From assembly GCA_964036665.1 (NCBI GenBank), contig OZ038533.1, positions 12,360,413 to 12,424,412 of the forward strand: a DNA stretch of 64,000 nt, given 5' to 3'. Source of the stretch: Gordius sp. MW1. Lineage: Eukaryota; Nematomorpha; Gordioida; Gordea; Gordiidae. This document shows, in pieces, positions 34,656 to 46,928 of the stretch. Made by a program: the position numbers and the translations under genes. A model generated the notes under the pieces. That model made no database searches, was not told the origin of the DNA, and saw only the letters and a list, made by a program, of their open reading frames with translations. Each line of letters opens with the position of its first letter. The stretch's first letter is position 1.

Positions 34656-36328
34656 TGTTGTATACTGGGAGTATACACGTCTTTTCCTTTATTTATTTTT
34701 CCTTACGTGTGTGATACTTTACCCCCCCCCCCACACGCGCTTATACGTATTTGCTATTTCTTCCCCATTGATCAACATGAACACGCATCAGTGATTTTTG
34801 ATATACGCGTGTGATCGTATTGATAATTTTGATATCGTACATTATTATAATTATTTTATACTTTTTCCGTCTTAGTTTGAATAAAGTATGTACTAGAGTC
34901 GATAAAAGTACTTTGTAATGAGGCGGTGGAGACGTGTAATCTTGTTGTCCACCGCCGGGGCATCACCCAATTTATTCTGTAGATTCATTTTAATTGCCTT
35001 ATGATCGCCCCAATAATATTCCCCTATCCTTCCTCGATAATTAATCCTGATGATTCTCCTTCATTCAATCCTCTTTTTAGTATTTAAATCGTATTCCCCA
35101 GGAATACGATATTGGCTCCGGAGCAAAAATAATCGAACCACTTCGCCGGGATTAAAAAGCAATCGAACCACGTACTAAAACAATCGAACCAATCCATGAT
35201 TCGGAAATATTGGGAGACGGAGGAAGAAAACAATTCCTTCGAACAATTGGCTACCAAATTTAAACCGCAAACATAATTCAGTGGAAATTCCAATATGTCT
35301 GAGAACAGATGGCAGAATTTTTCGAACGAATGAAAATCCCGAAACTGATTTAAATCAAAATATCAATTATGCAGAATCATCCCTAACCAATTCTCAAGGC
35401 CTAAATTCTTAATGTGCCGCTAAAATACTATTGTAAGACAGAATTATACACTTGATTTATTTACATATATTTATTATATAAAAATTATATTGTTAACCAA
35501 TATTTAAACCCCCCCCCCTCGCTGTTTCTTTGACTATTATTTGAGAGTCTACGCGGCGCAAGAAAGAATAATTTTAAAATGGTAGTTTACAATCTATATT
35601 AATTATAAGTTTTGTTGAGGCTGTTGCTCAAGGAGTCACAGAGCTGAAAAAAATCCGTTAGCCATGACGTTCCCTTTTTATCGCTGATTTACACATATAT
35701 CAGTCGTGTGAGCAAAGGCCAGAGTTGGTATTCGATGCCAGATGTTTGAAATTTATAATGTTAATAACGCCGCCTTGATCTTTAGATAAAAGAAAGTTGC
35801 TCTTAACAACACTGAACTCTTAGAACTCTATCGGAAGTACATTAAATCTTCGACTTTTCAATAAAAGGGAAAGGTGTTGTATACTGGGAGTATACACGTC
35901 TCTTCCTTTATTTGTTTTTCCTTACGTGTGTGATACTTTACCCCCCCCCCACACGCGCTTATACGTATTTGTTATTTCTTCCCCATTGATCAACATGAAC
36001 ACGCATCAGTGATTTTTGATATACGCGTGTGATCGTATTGATAATTTTGATATCGTACATTATTATAATCATTTTATACTTTTTCCGTCTTAGTTTGAAT
36101 AAAGTATGTACTAGAGTCGATAAAAGTAGTTTGTAATGAGGCGGTGGAGACGTGTAATCTTGTTGTCCAGCGCCGGGGCATCACCCAATTTATTCTGTAG
36201 ATTCATTTTAATTGCCTTATTATCGCCCCAATAATATTCCCCTATCCTTCCTCGATAATTACTCCTGATGATTCTCCTTCATTCAACCCTCTTTTTAGTA
36301 TTTAAATCGTTTCCCCAGGAATACGATA
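34656..36328 (+). mobile_element. Short non-autonomous LTR retrotransposon
   Basis: Two nearly identical LTRs (34656-35111 and 35875-36328) begin TGTTGTATACTGGGAG and end GGAATACGATA. A perfect 5-bp duplication, CAATA, lies at 34651-34655 and 36329-36333. TTGGCTCCGGAGCAAAA directly after the left LTR is a likely primer-binding site. AATAAAAGGGAAAGG before the right LTR is a polypurine tract. The 763-bp interior has no gag or pol frame. It therefore depends on another element for its proteins. Confidence 0.88.
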
Positions 36329-36333
36329 CAATA

Positions 36334-36679
36334 TCAGCCGTGGTATTTGAGTTGGGCATCACAAATAGTTTCTTCAAAATATGTGCTAGTCACCTAATAA
36401 ATAACTGGCACAAATAAAAATCAGGCTCCGCATATTGAGTATTTCTTAATAACAAGATAATAATAATATACTGTTTTGAGGCTAGGTTCTAAGGATAATA
36501 TATAAAAACATGTAGCACCCTTTCCTTATTAAGTGTCAATTATTGCTCAATGTTAAAATTAGCAATCACCTGCTTCCCCACATTATCACATAATTTTTTA
36601 TAGGCGTATTCTAAAAGTTTGGCTATATTTTAACTAAAGATTATGAACAGTTTTATATGGATATTTATCAAGGTTAGTA
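36334..36679. other. Intergenic region
   Basis: No gene or element recognised. Confidence 0.4.
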
Positions 36680-37240
36680 CAGTCAAAATCGCTTAAATGA
36701 GAATCGCTGGGCCTTGAATTTAAAAAAAATTCTCATTTAAGCGATTTTTAGCACTTATTTAATTATTCATTTAAGTTATGAAATCTTTTTAACTCGTGCA
36801 ATTTTTATCAAAATAGAGGTTCCAAAAATTACTTTTTTTAATATATAATACATATATATGAGTTATTAGAAAAAATTTAAAATTTTGAGCAAACTTAATT
36901 TCATGCACTTTATGGTGAACAGAATCAGCTGACACTTGATACATACATTAAATAAACAATATATAAGTAATATATATAGGCCAATATTAATGAACAAATA
37001 GATATTATTTAATTGTCTCTTATATCTTTCAATTCATGTTTACAAGTTGTTTAATTGAATATTTAAAACGTTAATTTATATAGTTAGAGATTATAATCTA
37101 AGCTGGGAATCATATAATGGTTTTAAATATTAATTAGAGCTTTGTATTAACAAATGTTTAATTATCTGAGTGCCCTCTTATACCTCTAAATTCGTGCTTA
37201 GAAGTTGTTAAATTGAATATTTAGAAATAAATTGATATAG

Positions 37241-40200
37241 TATTTAAGCTGAGGGCTTAATTGTTCGAGCGAAGAATTTGAATTTTATTCACCAGATCGA
37301 AGATACAAAAAACAGATGGTCATACAACATAATATATATCTCAATACGTTACAATGTCGATAATTCACTTTTTATATAATACAAGTTATATACTAATCCT
37401 TGCATGGAGAGGTTACAAATCCTTACATCTCATCCTTTCAAATTGAGGGACCATCAGGTCCGTGTTGTCCCGCCCTGGAGTATTTCCGAATAAGGTCATC
37501 TCTTTCTCAGGGCTGACCATGACTTGACTGGTATCCATTGTAACCACTTCCACATTTGCAGGCTCGCCGTCGTCAACGTGACTACCGGCGCTATCGACAT
37601 CATTGACGCTACCGATTCGACTGGCGCTACCGTCCTCTCCTGCCTTGCTGGCCTAGGAGGGATTCTCCGCCTACACATCGGCATTTGGTGCCTGCACCCC
37701 CGGCAGAAGGCTCTCGTTTGCCTTATTGCTGCCGGCCGTCTTGCCTGTGGACCACGTTCCGGTCTTCTTCTTTCTCTCGTCCTCGTCTCGGGATGTATCT
37801 GCCGGTGTTAAGAGTTTTGCGTCGTATATGCTCGGGCTGCTCGCGGGGCCACATTTTGTTGACGCATCTGGTCCACTCGTCCAGCTAAACCCCGGGGTTG
37901 GCCACGGTTTCTGTGTACCGCGTCGCTCTGCCTACCCGAGTTCTAGCTACCTCCTGACGAGTTGCCCGTCTGTGCCTACCCGCCGCCCTTTCTTCCGTGT
38001 GGGTGTTTTCGTGGCGCACGCTGTAGGGTTCCATGCGCCGTCTCTCTCGGACCTCAAACACGATTGGTCTCGGCCGCCCCCTACGTTCGTGGTCTAGTGC
38101 TCTCAAACGCACTTCTACGATCACCCATTCAGTTCGATATTCCATCTAGATAAAATATAAAAAGATTAAAATATCAATCATCTAGGACGTAAATCCTCCA
38201 CGTGCCGCACGTGTCTACCCGGAGAAGCTAGCACTTCTATCTCGTACATTTTTGTACCTTTTGGAGATTGGATCTTAGCTTCTAACCATTTCTCTTTTCC
38301 TATATAATTTCGTGCCCACACAGCATCACCGATTTTAAATTTAGAATCGCCCTGTGATGTAGTGTCCAATCGTACGGATTGTAGCATCGTATCAACCGGC
38401 GTGTGTGGTAAACGGCCCAGGAATATTTCGCTAACCGGTTGCCGAGAAGGGAACCTTGGTGCGACGTTGTGGTAAAGTCGATAGAGCCAAGTCCCGTCCT
38501 TCTCGACCTTAGCGTTCTTCAACCATCGTTTCACCACCGCCACGTGCCTTTCCGCGAGTCCATTCGTACTCGGATGATACGGAGGTGTAAGTAAATGTTG
38601 TTTTCCCCATTTACTACAAAAATGTTTGAACTCGACGCTGGCAAAAGCTGTGCCGTTGTCGGATACAATCTTCTTCGGTATACCATACGCACCTGCACGA
38701 TTTTTTAAGAAATCGACCACTACTTCCGTAGATAACTTGCTCACTTGTTTATATTCAACCCAACTCGAGTGCGCATCTACGAGGATAATGTATCGTTTTC
38801 CTTCAAAATCAAAGAAGTCCAGGTGTACTCTTTCCCAAACTTGTTTTGTTGACGGCCATCTCGCCTTCTTGTCGTGTCTTGGCGTCCTGGCAAGTTTTCC
38901 GCATTGCCCACATTGTCCCACGAACAAGGTAATATCTCGTGATATCTTGGGCCACCAGACGTGTCTCTTCGCTATACCTTTCATCTTGGCTATGCCCGTA
39001 TGACCTGCATGAAGTAATTCGAGCACTTGAGGTCGCAACACAGACGGAATTACTATATTTGCGTTGCGTAGTAACACGTTGTTGTTGACCCCAGTTCGTT
39101 TATCAAGCTTCGATAAGTAGATTATACCGTTTCCAGTGTACTTTTTCCCGTCAAGTAATTTAACACCAAAATTAAGTCTGGATCCTCTTGGACTAATTTT
39201 GCAAGATCGACATCACCGCAATTTTGTGTTATTATATTTATTTCCGCGAAGTTTTCTCCCTCTAACTCTTCGAAAGTTAGGTCATCATTATCGTTTCCCA
39301 GTCTTGATAATGTGTCTGGCAAGTAATTTGACTTACCTTTGCGGTATTTTAATGTTGCATTGAAATTTCCCAGCGCTAATAACCATTTTTGCAGCCTCGG
39401 ACTTAACAATAGACTGTTGTCCTTTGCAAAAAGTGATACCAGCGGTTTATGGTCGGTAAAAATATCGAAACTTCGACCAATTAAATATTCACCGCAACGG
39501 GTCAAACTCACTACTACCGCCAAAGCTTCCTTTTCAATCACTGAGTAATTAAGTTCTGCTTTGGAAAACTTTCGTGAAAAGTATAAAGTATAGGATTGGG
39601 TGTTCTTCATGACCGATTACATGCAACAGCACACCGCCTACACCTAGCTGTGACGCATCCACCGCTACGGCTAATGGTAGATCGGGAACAAAGCATGTCA
39701 GAACAGGACCTTTACTTAAAATCTTCTTTAACGCGTCGAACGCTTCCTGCTCCTTGTTCCGCCATACAAATTTTACTTTGTCCGTCGTCAACAAGTATGT
39801 GCCGCTATCTCCGCGATGTTAGGCATAAACTTGTTATAGTAATTCACCGACCCAAGAAAGGATAGTGTCTCTTTCTTATTCTGAGGTGGTCGCATTTTAA
39901 GGATCGCATCCACTTTGCTTTGTAAGGGACGAACGACTCCGTTACCCAATTGATGTCCCAAATATTTTAGTTCCGTTACTCCTATGGCGCATTTACTACG
40001 CTTTACCCGTAATCCACGTTCCTGGATTCGTTCCAACACTGCCAACAAGTTATTATCGTGCTCTTCCATTGTAGCTCCCACTACAAGAACGTCGTCTAAG
40101 TAGTAAAACACACCAGAAAGAACCTGGAATATTGACGCCATGGTCTTCTGAAACACCGCACTTAGGCTGAGACCGAAAGGCAGTCTTTTAAACGCGAACA

Positions 40201-42108
40201 AGCCTAAGGACGTGTTTATTGTGGTCAACTTCGACGAGCGGTTATTTAACTTGATTTGGAGGAGCGTTAGCAAAGTCCAACTTACTAAAATATTTTGCAC
40301 CTTTGAGATTTGCGAAGATTTCTTCTATTCTAGGTAGGGGGTACTTTATTTCTACTACCCAAGGGTTAAGCGAAACCCTGTAGTCCGCGCAAAGGCGCAA
40401 GCTGCCATCCGGCTTTTTGACGGGTACCAGTGGCGTAGCCCATTCGCTATACTCCATCGGCTCGATTATCCCTTGCTCCACCCATTGTAGCAAGATGGCT
40501 TCTACCTTTTCTCGCCAAACAAACGGTATTCTTCGCGCTGGCCAAAACCTTGATACAGCGTCCTTCAGTAGGATATCATATTCGTATCCCCTTAGGCAAC
40601 CAAGCTCGTCTATAAAGATAGCCTTGAACCTTTCCAGCATCCGCTGTAGACTTCCTGACCAACTATTCAGGGACCGGACTGCATCGCCACTCATAAGATT
40701 ACGAGTGTCGGTAGAAGATGTCGGTTGATCCCCCGACTGCACTTTTACCGATAGTCCATTTGTTTCGGCTCCGAGAGAGGTAGACTTTAGAGCCCAAGCC
40801 ATAAATGGCATCCTTAAGGGGTTCCTACCTGCTCCGCCGAAATCTTTTTCACCCATTTCCCGTGGTCCACTACATTGGATATTCTCACATAAGCCAAACC
40901 AATTATTCAACGGCCCTATCACCTTAAGCCATTCCCACCCTAATAATGGTTAAATCTCCACGGACGTAATATACAAGGGTAATATTAATTTTTTGATTCC
41001 TACCTCTACCTCAGCCATAACATTACCCACTATTTTTATTTCTCCCCCGTCTACCTGTCTAGCCCTAATATTCGTTTTCTCCCACTTCTTATTCGACCAG
41101 GTAGACTTAAATTGTTTATCGCTTATTAGCGATATGGTTGCTCCACTGTCTCCTAACCATTCAATTACCTTATTGATAATTTTCAATTTAGTAAAGGGAC
41201 GGCTACTTTGCGTCAATCCTTTAAACCACATTTTAATTCCCTCTACGTGGTTATCCTTCTCAAAAATTCCATTAATTCCTGCTTCCTGTGTCTCCTTAAT
41301 AAATTTATTTATTGCTGCTGCCTTAATATTCCCAACAATTTTTTTTAACGTTATTTCATTAATATTCCTTAAACCTTCGTTAACCCCCGAGTTTATTTTT
41401 ATTCCGTTTTGATTCTTACCGCCAGGTGCTCTTAATACCTCTTTCCTCTCTTTTCTTACTTTTTAAGGATCGCATCTCAAGGAGGGCTTACTATCTACTT
41501 GAAAATTTGTAATTGGTTTTGACCGAGACATAAAATTTTGTTGGGGAGTAGATTTTATAGAAGAGGAGAATGATCTGAAGGAGGGATATGATGTGATGTT
41601 GCTTTGAATATCTTATTAAAAGGGAAGGGGATAACAATATGTTATTTTTATTTTAGGTTTCTTGAAAGTTAATGAAGCATGTGCTTATCGAAAGGGACAT
41701 TAAGGGAGGGATTATCGGTTTATAAAAGGGATTTCCTTAACTATTTAAATGATACTTACATAGTTCATCGTAGTCGTAGTTGGATGTTGGTTGAACGTAT
41801 TTTCGTTGTTGTTCTTCGAACTGTTTTCTTTTCGTATTGTTGCAAGTTGTTCTAACGTATCTTCTTTCATCCTCGAACTATTTTCTTTTCGTATTTCCCT
41901 AATTGTTACTTCTGACACCAGTATTTAAGCTGAGGGCTTAATTGTTCGAGCGAAGAATTAGAATTTTATTCACCAGATCGAAGATACAAAAAACAGATGA
42001 TCATACAACATAATATATATCTCAATACGTTACAATGTCGATAATTCACTTTTTATATAATACAAGTTATATACTAATCCTTGCATGGAGAGGTTACAAA
42101 TCCTTACA
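37241..42108 (-). mobile_element. Ty3/gypsy LTR retrotransposon 1
   Basis: Two 187-bp LTRs (37241-37427 and 41922-42108) differ at about two positions. A 5-bp duplication, TATAG, flanks the element (37236-37240, 42109-42113). On the element's - strand, TGGTGTCAGAAGT next to the 41922 LTR is a primer-binding site of the kind known from mag/SURL-type elements. Between it and the protease (41231) only about 0.7 kb remains with no gag frame, so gag is deleted. pol is legible but frameshifted. Confidence 0.9.
37430..41231 (-). pseudogene. Ty3/gypsy pol polyprotein, frameshifted
   Basis: In - strand order the domains start with an aspartic protease (WLGDSGATISLIS, near 41150). Reverse transcriptase follows (LRLCADYR, then YLDD at about 40100), then RNase H (DASQLGVGG near 39650, FTDHKPLVSLF near 39450). 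Integrase has a zinc-binding HHCC region (CGQCGK near 38900) and a DDE core with Asp in LVDAHSSW, Asp in VSDNG and Glu in NGLAERH (39077-38178). A GC-rich basic tail continues to about 37430, with some frame changes, and ends shortly before the LTR. Breaks are small indels near 40255, 39800 and 39600, the last a 7-nt repeat. Gag is absent. The enzyme set is complete in content but not in frame. Confidence 0.88.
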
Positions 42109-43024
42109 TATAGTTAGAGTATTATCTAAGCAAGTGAACTTATAATTAATTAAATAATTAAAACTTAACATTAACAAATGAATAGATATAATCCTAGTGC
42201 CATCTTATACCTCTGAATGCCTAAAGTTGTTAATTAAATATTTAGAAATTAATGTAGTTAGAAAGTATTTTCTAAGCAGGTGACCGTATTAAATTATTAT
42301 ATAAAGCTTAACATTAACGAAGGAATAGATATAATCATTTTATACCACTAGATTCATGTTTAAAAAATTACATTAAAAATTTAAAACAAATTAATATAGT
42401 TATAGAGTATAATCTAAGCAGGTGAACATATAATATATATAATTATTATATAAAGATTAGCATTAATAAATAAATAGATCTCATTCTAGTGCCATCTTGT
42501 TTAAAAATTCTGACAATTTGTTTATCAATCCCTCATCTGGCTTGTCATATATAGGTATGAGGAGAAACACAGGAATTCTCTTTCTTTCTGGGACCTGGGA
42601 TGCTACTAGATAAATAAATATAAGTTTACTATTAGTTAAAAAATACATATTTTATGAAGATGAATGAAATAAATAAAATAGCTAAGTAGTATAAATATCA
42701 AAAAATGCCTCTATGTGCCATTTAAACAGTAACATTTAGTATTTGTGGGTTTTAGTAGGGACACATATTAAAGGATGGTTATAGTTGTATTATTAGTTGT
42801 CGTCATTTCGAACTGGATTCTTTTTTTCATTTAACCACCTAAATTTAATGTAAAACTTTATTTAAAAATTTTATAATCTTACCAATTATTTGATTTTAGG
42901 CATTTAACCAATTCTCACTTATAAGTAGATTTAGCGTAAATTTTAGACAGTGTGTTCAAAAAATCACGGTTTTTTATCATTTATAAATATTACCATATAT
43001 GATTCTCACTTATACAATCGACTG

Positions 43025-43214
43025 TACTGTAATGCATCATATTCGTTACATCATATCATATGATTATGTATTGGCCAATTATAATGCTCTAAATCCCATT
43101 TTTGTTTTTCGTTCTATTAACGTGTCTATGGCTGATTTGCCAAATCTAAATATAATAGCAACATCTATATAACTAAGTAACAAAAGAAATTTTGCGCCCC
43201 ATTTTATCTTGAAA
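43025..43214 (+). other. Region upstream of SMIM14
   Basis: The probable SMIM14 promoter region lies between the pogo-type element and the start codon. No promoter motif stands out. Confidence 0.3.
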
Positions 43215-43639
43215 ATGGATGACGGATTTGATCCTTGTGAATGCTTGTTTTCTCACGAGAGTGCAATGCAAAGATTGATTAACATGGTATTAATTTTTAT
43301 TTTTAAAAGTCTATTATGCTTTTAGCTAAGATCAACTCAAGAATATTGTGTGGATTCTGAATGCTTGACACAAAGTGAAATAATTATTCACAATGCTTAA
43401 TAATTTTTAGTGCCAGCATCACAAATTGATAACAATTTGAACATAGGATCAATGAATATATCCAGGACATTTATGTTATTTGTTGCTTGGATCTTGATAG
43501 CTGTTATTTTATACGCATTTAGACCAAGTTCAATGAGGAATGGGAAGCCATCCTCACAAAGGGATTCTAATGACCAAGTTAGTACATGTAATTGTTTAAA
43601 TATTGTGTATAGAATCCCCCAGCTCCTCCAATTCAATAG
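43215..43639 (+). CDS. SMIM14: Small integral membrane protein 14 (SMIM14), four exons
   Basis: SMIM14 is a small single-pass membrane protein of the endoplasmic reticulum whose function is poorly known. The exons are 43215-43286, 43326-43374, 43411-43577 and 43613-43639. They are joined by GT-AG introns of only 39, 36 and 35 nt with matching phases, giving 104 residues (human about 99). The N-terminus GFDPCECLFSHESAMQRLIN, then RSTQEYCVDSECL, the membrane segment TFMLFVAWILIAVILYAF, and the C-terminus NPPAPPIQ all follow the human order (human end DPPAPPVD). The cysteines of the CEC and YC..SEC motifs are kept. The frame is intact. The start is the only ATG that includes the conserved N-terminus. 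Confidence 0.95.
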
Positions 43640-45256
43640 AAAATTTGTTTGCTGATCTTTGTTGAGGAGAATGTTAATGATACTTTATTAAACTATTAAT
43701 TCACTACCTTCTAGTAATTATATTTATTGATTATATATATTATAAATATCAAATATATGTCCTTATAGAATTATTGTTAAATCAATTATTTATGTAATAA
43801 ATCATATTTTGGGGATATTATTCCAATTTTTAATTAATATCTCCGGCTTTCTAAATTAAATAAGATAAATCAACCTGTGGATGTTTTTTTGTAATTAATT
43901 TTGTCACTAAATACTTATTACTACACCTGTGTTCTTGTTTAAGATTAAACCATTTTATATTCAAAAAATTTATATTTTATAGATCTGCACACGTAGAACT
44001 TGCCTGCTGGTGGGCTTTCAAATTTAAACATTTTTATTTCCTTTCACATTCATATGATTTGCATTCCTGCTTTTGATTTTAAAACTAAATATTTATATTT
44101 AATATTTCCTAGTATTTGATTTCACTATCACATATTACTTACTAAATTAGCTTCTATGCAAAATTAACATCAATAATAGTTTAATATATAGTTTAAAATG
44201 CCTAACAATTTTAGGCCTTAAAGAAATTGAAGCTTAAGAAATGTAGATGTAATAATTATAAAGTTTTAGGCAGCAAATTTTAATGACTGCTAGTTTCCTG
44301 AAATATAACCTTATATTCATTAAGGACACTGTGACTTAATTATGAAAACATGGAGGCCTGATTACATATAAATCTCCTTTTAACCGCTTAGCATTATTTT
44401 TTTAAATAATAGCTTTCATGCAAGCTATTTACAACCCCCTCTTTCCACACTGATATTAAACAATTTACAACTCTAGGAGTCAATAATGAATATATTTTCT
44501 TAACATTTATTATAGATTAAGGTGCAAATAACTTCAAAGTTCTAAAAAACAGTCAACCATTTAGATTCTCAGTCCATTTTTCGAAATGAAAATTGGTCGA
44601 TTAGCTATTGAAAATGACCTTTTTAATTTTCCATTCTATTATTTAACTTTTTTATATCGCCTAAGAACTTAACGACTTTTTATAGATTATAACTGCGAAT
44701 TTTTTTTTTAATTAATGATTAATATAATTGAAATTCGTATTCTGTCTTGTCTTCCACTAGCGGTCATTTGGCTTTTTATAATTCAGCATTTTTTTACCAA
44801 ACTTCATTTAATTTTTTACTTAGTGTCAAGACATTCTAAATATATAAATTTATATAACAAAGGTCGAAGATTGTTTATAAGTGATGATACCGGCGAATGG
44901 GGGGGGGGCGTTGTAAGTAAAAAGCGTTTTTCAAGAAAAATAGGATTTACTTTATTTACGCGAATACGAATAAATATTTACAACAATAAAAGAAGATTTT
45001 ACAATTAAAATAATTGCGAAGAGAAAAAGTATAATATTCGAGAAAATTTTAATAATTGGGGAAAACGTAGGGATTGGGGACAATTACAAATGGTTTGGGG
45101 ATCTGGTTTATTAGGTAACATATAAGAAACAAAACAAAAGGTGACTGATTGTAATTACAATAACACGTTTAAATAGACATTCAATTTACAACCAATTATT
45201 ATCAATTTCATTTCGAACGCTCAAGGTCATGCCAATTAGGTAGATAGTATTTGCAT
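43640..45256. other. Region downstream of SMIM14
   Basis: No gene recognised. The open frame at 44715-45008 has low complexity and no known relative. Part of the right side (from about 44900) may be LTR sequence belonging to the Ty3 remnant that follows, since on the - strand TGTAATGTATGC starts directly after an AAAAGGGGGAG polypurine tract at about 45258-45268. Confidence 0.35.
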
Positions 45257-45850
45257 ACATTACATTACTCCCCCTTTTAGAGTTGCCCTCCATCGTATCG
45301 ATTAAGTGGTTTGGATACCCTTTTGTGTTCTAGAATATTTCGCTCGGACACCGCACCTTGGTCAATCGTTCTTTCCCGTAACTGATCTCCTTGTTTCCTT
45401 CTTGTATTTCCGTCTATATTAACGTCATACGTAATGGAACTTGTTCGTGCTTCTACAAGTCTTTCCCTCCATCCCGGACTTGTATGTACCCATACCTGCT
45501 GCTTGGGTTCGAAGAATCTTTCTTGTGCCCATCGGTTTTTATAGTAATTTTGTTTCCAGATCGGTTCTTCAACCTTGTCGCGAGTCGTTCTTCTGAGCTG
45601 GTCTTGGGTCGTACGAATCCTGCGATTGACCATCGCCTCAGCCGGGCTAATACCTGTAGTCACGTTTTGACTACTACGCATGCTCATTAATACTTGTAGT
45701 AAGTTTAACGAGTCATTAACCCCCGACTTTTTATTCGCATAGAACTTACTTTTAATAGTTCTAATATATCTCTCGGATAAACCATTAGCTTTGGGGTGGT
45801 AGGGCGTTCCATAAATTGAACTATGCCATTGTTTTTACAAAAAATTTAAA
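45257..45850 (-). pseudogene. Ty3/gypsy integrase C-terminal remnant
   Basis: The - strand reads TPYHPKANGLSERYIRTIK, holding the third catalytic residue region of integrase, then NVTTGISPAEAMVNRRIRT and a C-terminal QVWVHTSPGWRERLVEART. It ends just before a polypurine tract. Everything upstream of the integrase is missing. The high-coordinate end stops about 95 bp from the HINE 5' motif. Confidence 0.75.
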
Positions 45851-46928
45851 TTCCGTAATAAAAAAGATCTAAGTATGATCAAAGTATACCGCGATCATTA
45901 AAACGTGGTATACACGTATACCACAATAAGATGACGGGAAGTTTTTAATTGCTATGCAATTTATGGGCTCGTTTTTTGTTGTCCGTCCGTTGTCCGTCCG
46001 TCCGTTGTCCGTCCGTCCCTATCTATTTGCATTGGGTATATTAGGTTATCGATTTTTTAAATTAATGCATGAGAAAGAGGTGCCCCACCCCTCATCTCTA
46101 TCTCCCTCGCTTTCGGGCGGGGTCGGGTTTTAATTGCTATGTTAAATTAATGCATAAGTATATCTATTCGTTTTTGAATTGGGTAACATTGATATTAATT
46201 GCTATAATTAGTAATTACCCTATGCCCTCCTTTACAAGGGCCTATGCCTCTACTGATATGGGTCCCTGTGCCCCTACAAAAGCCTATGCCTCTATTAATG
46301 TGGGGTCGAACCCCGGCGAACGTTCTGAATTGCTGATTCGATTCCCGGAGAGGGCAAATTTTTTTTTTTTTAAATTAAATTAATATATTTTTCCTGTTAC
46401 TACCATTGATAATATGACTTTTTGGCCGTCCGCTTGTTCTATTATTGTTTCATTTTATTAATTGCTATGCAATTTATGGGCTCGTTTTTTGTTGTCCGTC
46501 CGTCCGTTACCCTCCTATCTATTTGCATTGGGTATATTAGGTTATCGATTTTTTAAATTAATGCATGAGAAAGAGGTGCCCCACCCCTCATCTCTATCTC
46601 CCTCGCTGTGTTATTTTTTAAATTAATGCATGAGAAAGAGGTGCCCCACCCCTCATCTCTATCTCCCTCGCTTTCGGGCGGGGTCGGGTTTTAATTGCTA
46701 CGTTAACCCGACAGGTACCAATGTAACTTTTAAGTTACACCTATTTAAATGTTGTTTATTCAAAAAGTATTTATCGAAATTAAATTTTTTTAAATGAATT
46801 CAGCACACAGCTGTTGCCCAATTAGCTCACATAACGCTTATATCCTCCGGATTTATCATTCTTAAAATATTCTATTCCAAAGTTCACGATTTTTTCATTT
46901 TTTCAACCCTCTCAAATTATTCAATTTT

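Larger units (their letters stand above)
36680..43024. mobile_element. pogo/Tc1-type DNA transposon split by a Ty3/gypsy element
   Basis: The left end CAGTCAAAATCGCTTAAATG follows a TA. The right end CACTTATACAATCGACTG precedes a TA. CAGTC with a nearby TAAGTGAGAAT is the pattern of pogo/Tigger-like ends. Second, inverted copies of the end motif lie just inside each end (36733-36755 and about 42913-42930). The interior consists of tandem repeats of 143-156 bp containing ATAATCTAAGCAGGTGAAC. No transposase is present. A Ty3/gypsy element occupies 37241-42108. Confidence 0.5.

Noticed and set aside
37496..38145. GC-rich host gene suggested by overlapping open frames on both strands
   Set aside because: It lies between integrase and the LTR of Ty3 element 1, and a similar GC-rich stretch sits in the same place in element 2. 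It is the element's pol tail.
44715..45008. 97-codon membrane protein gene
   Set aside because: Low complexity, no homologue recognised, and a G run in mid-frame. The right part may be LTR sequence.
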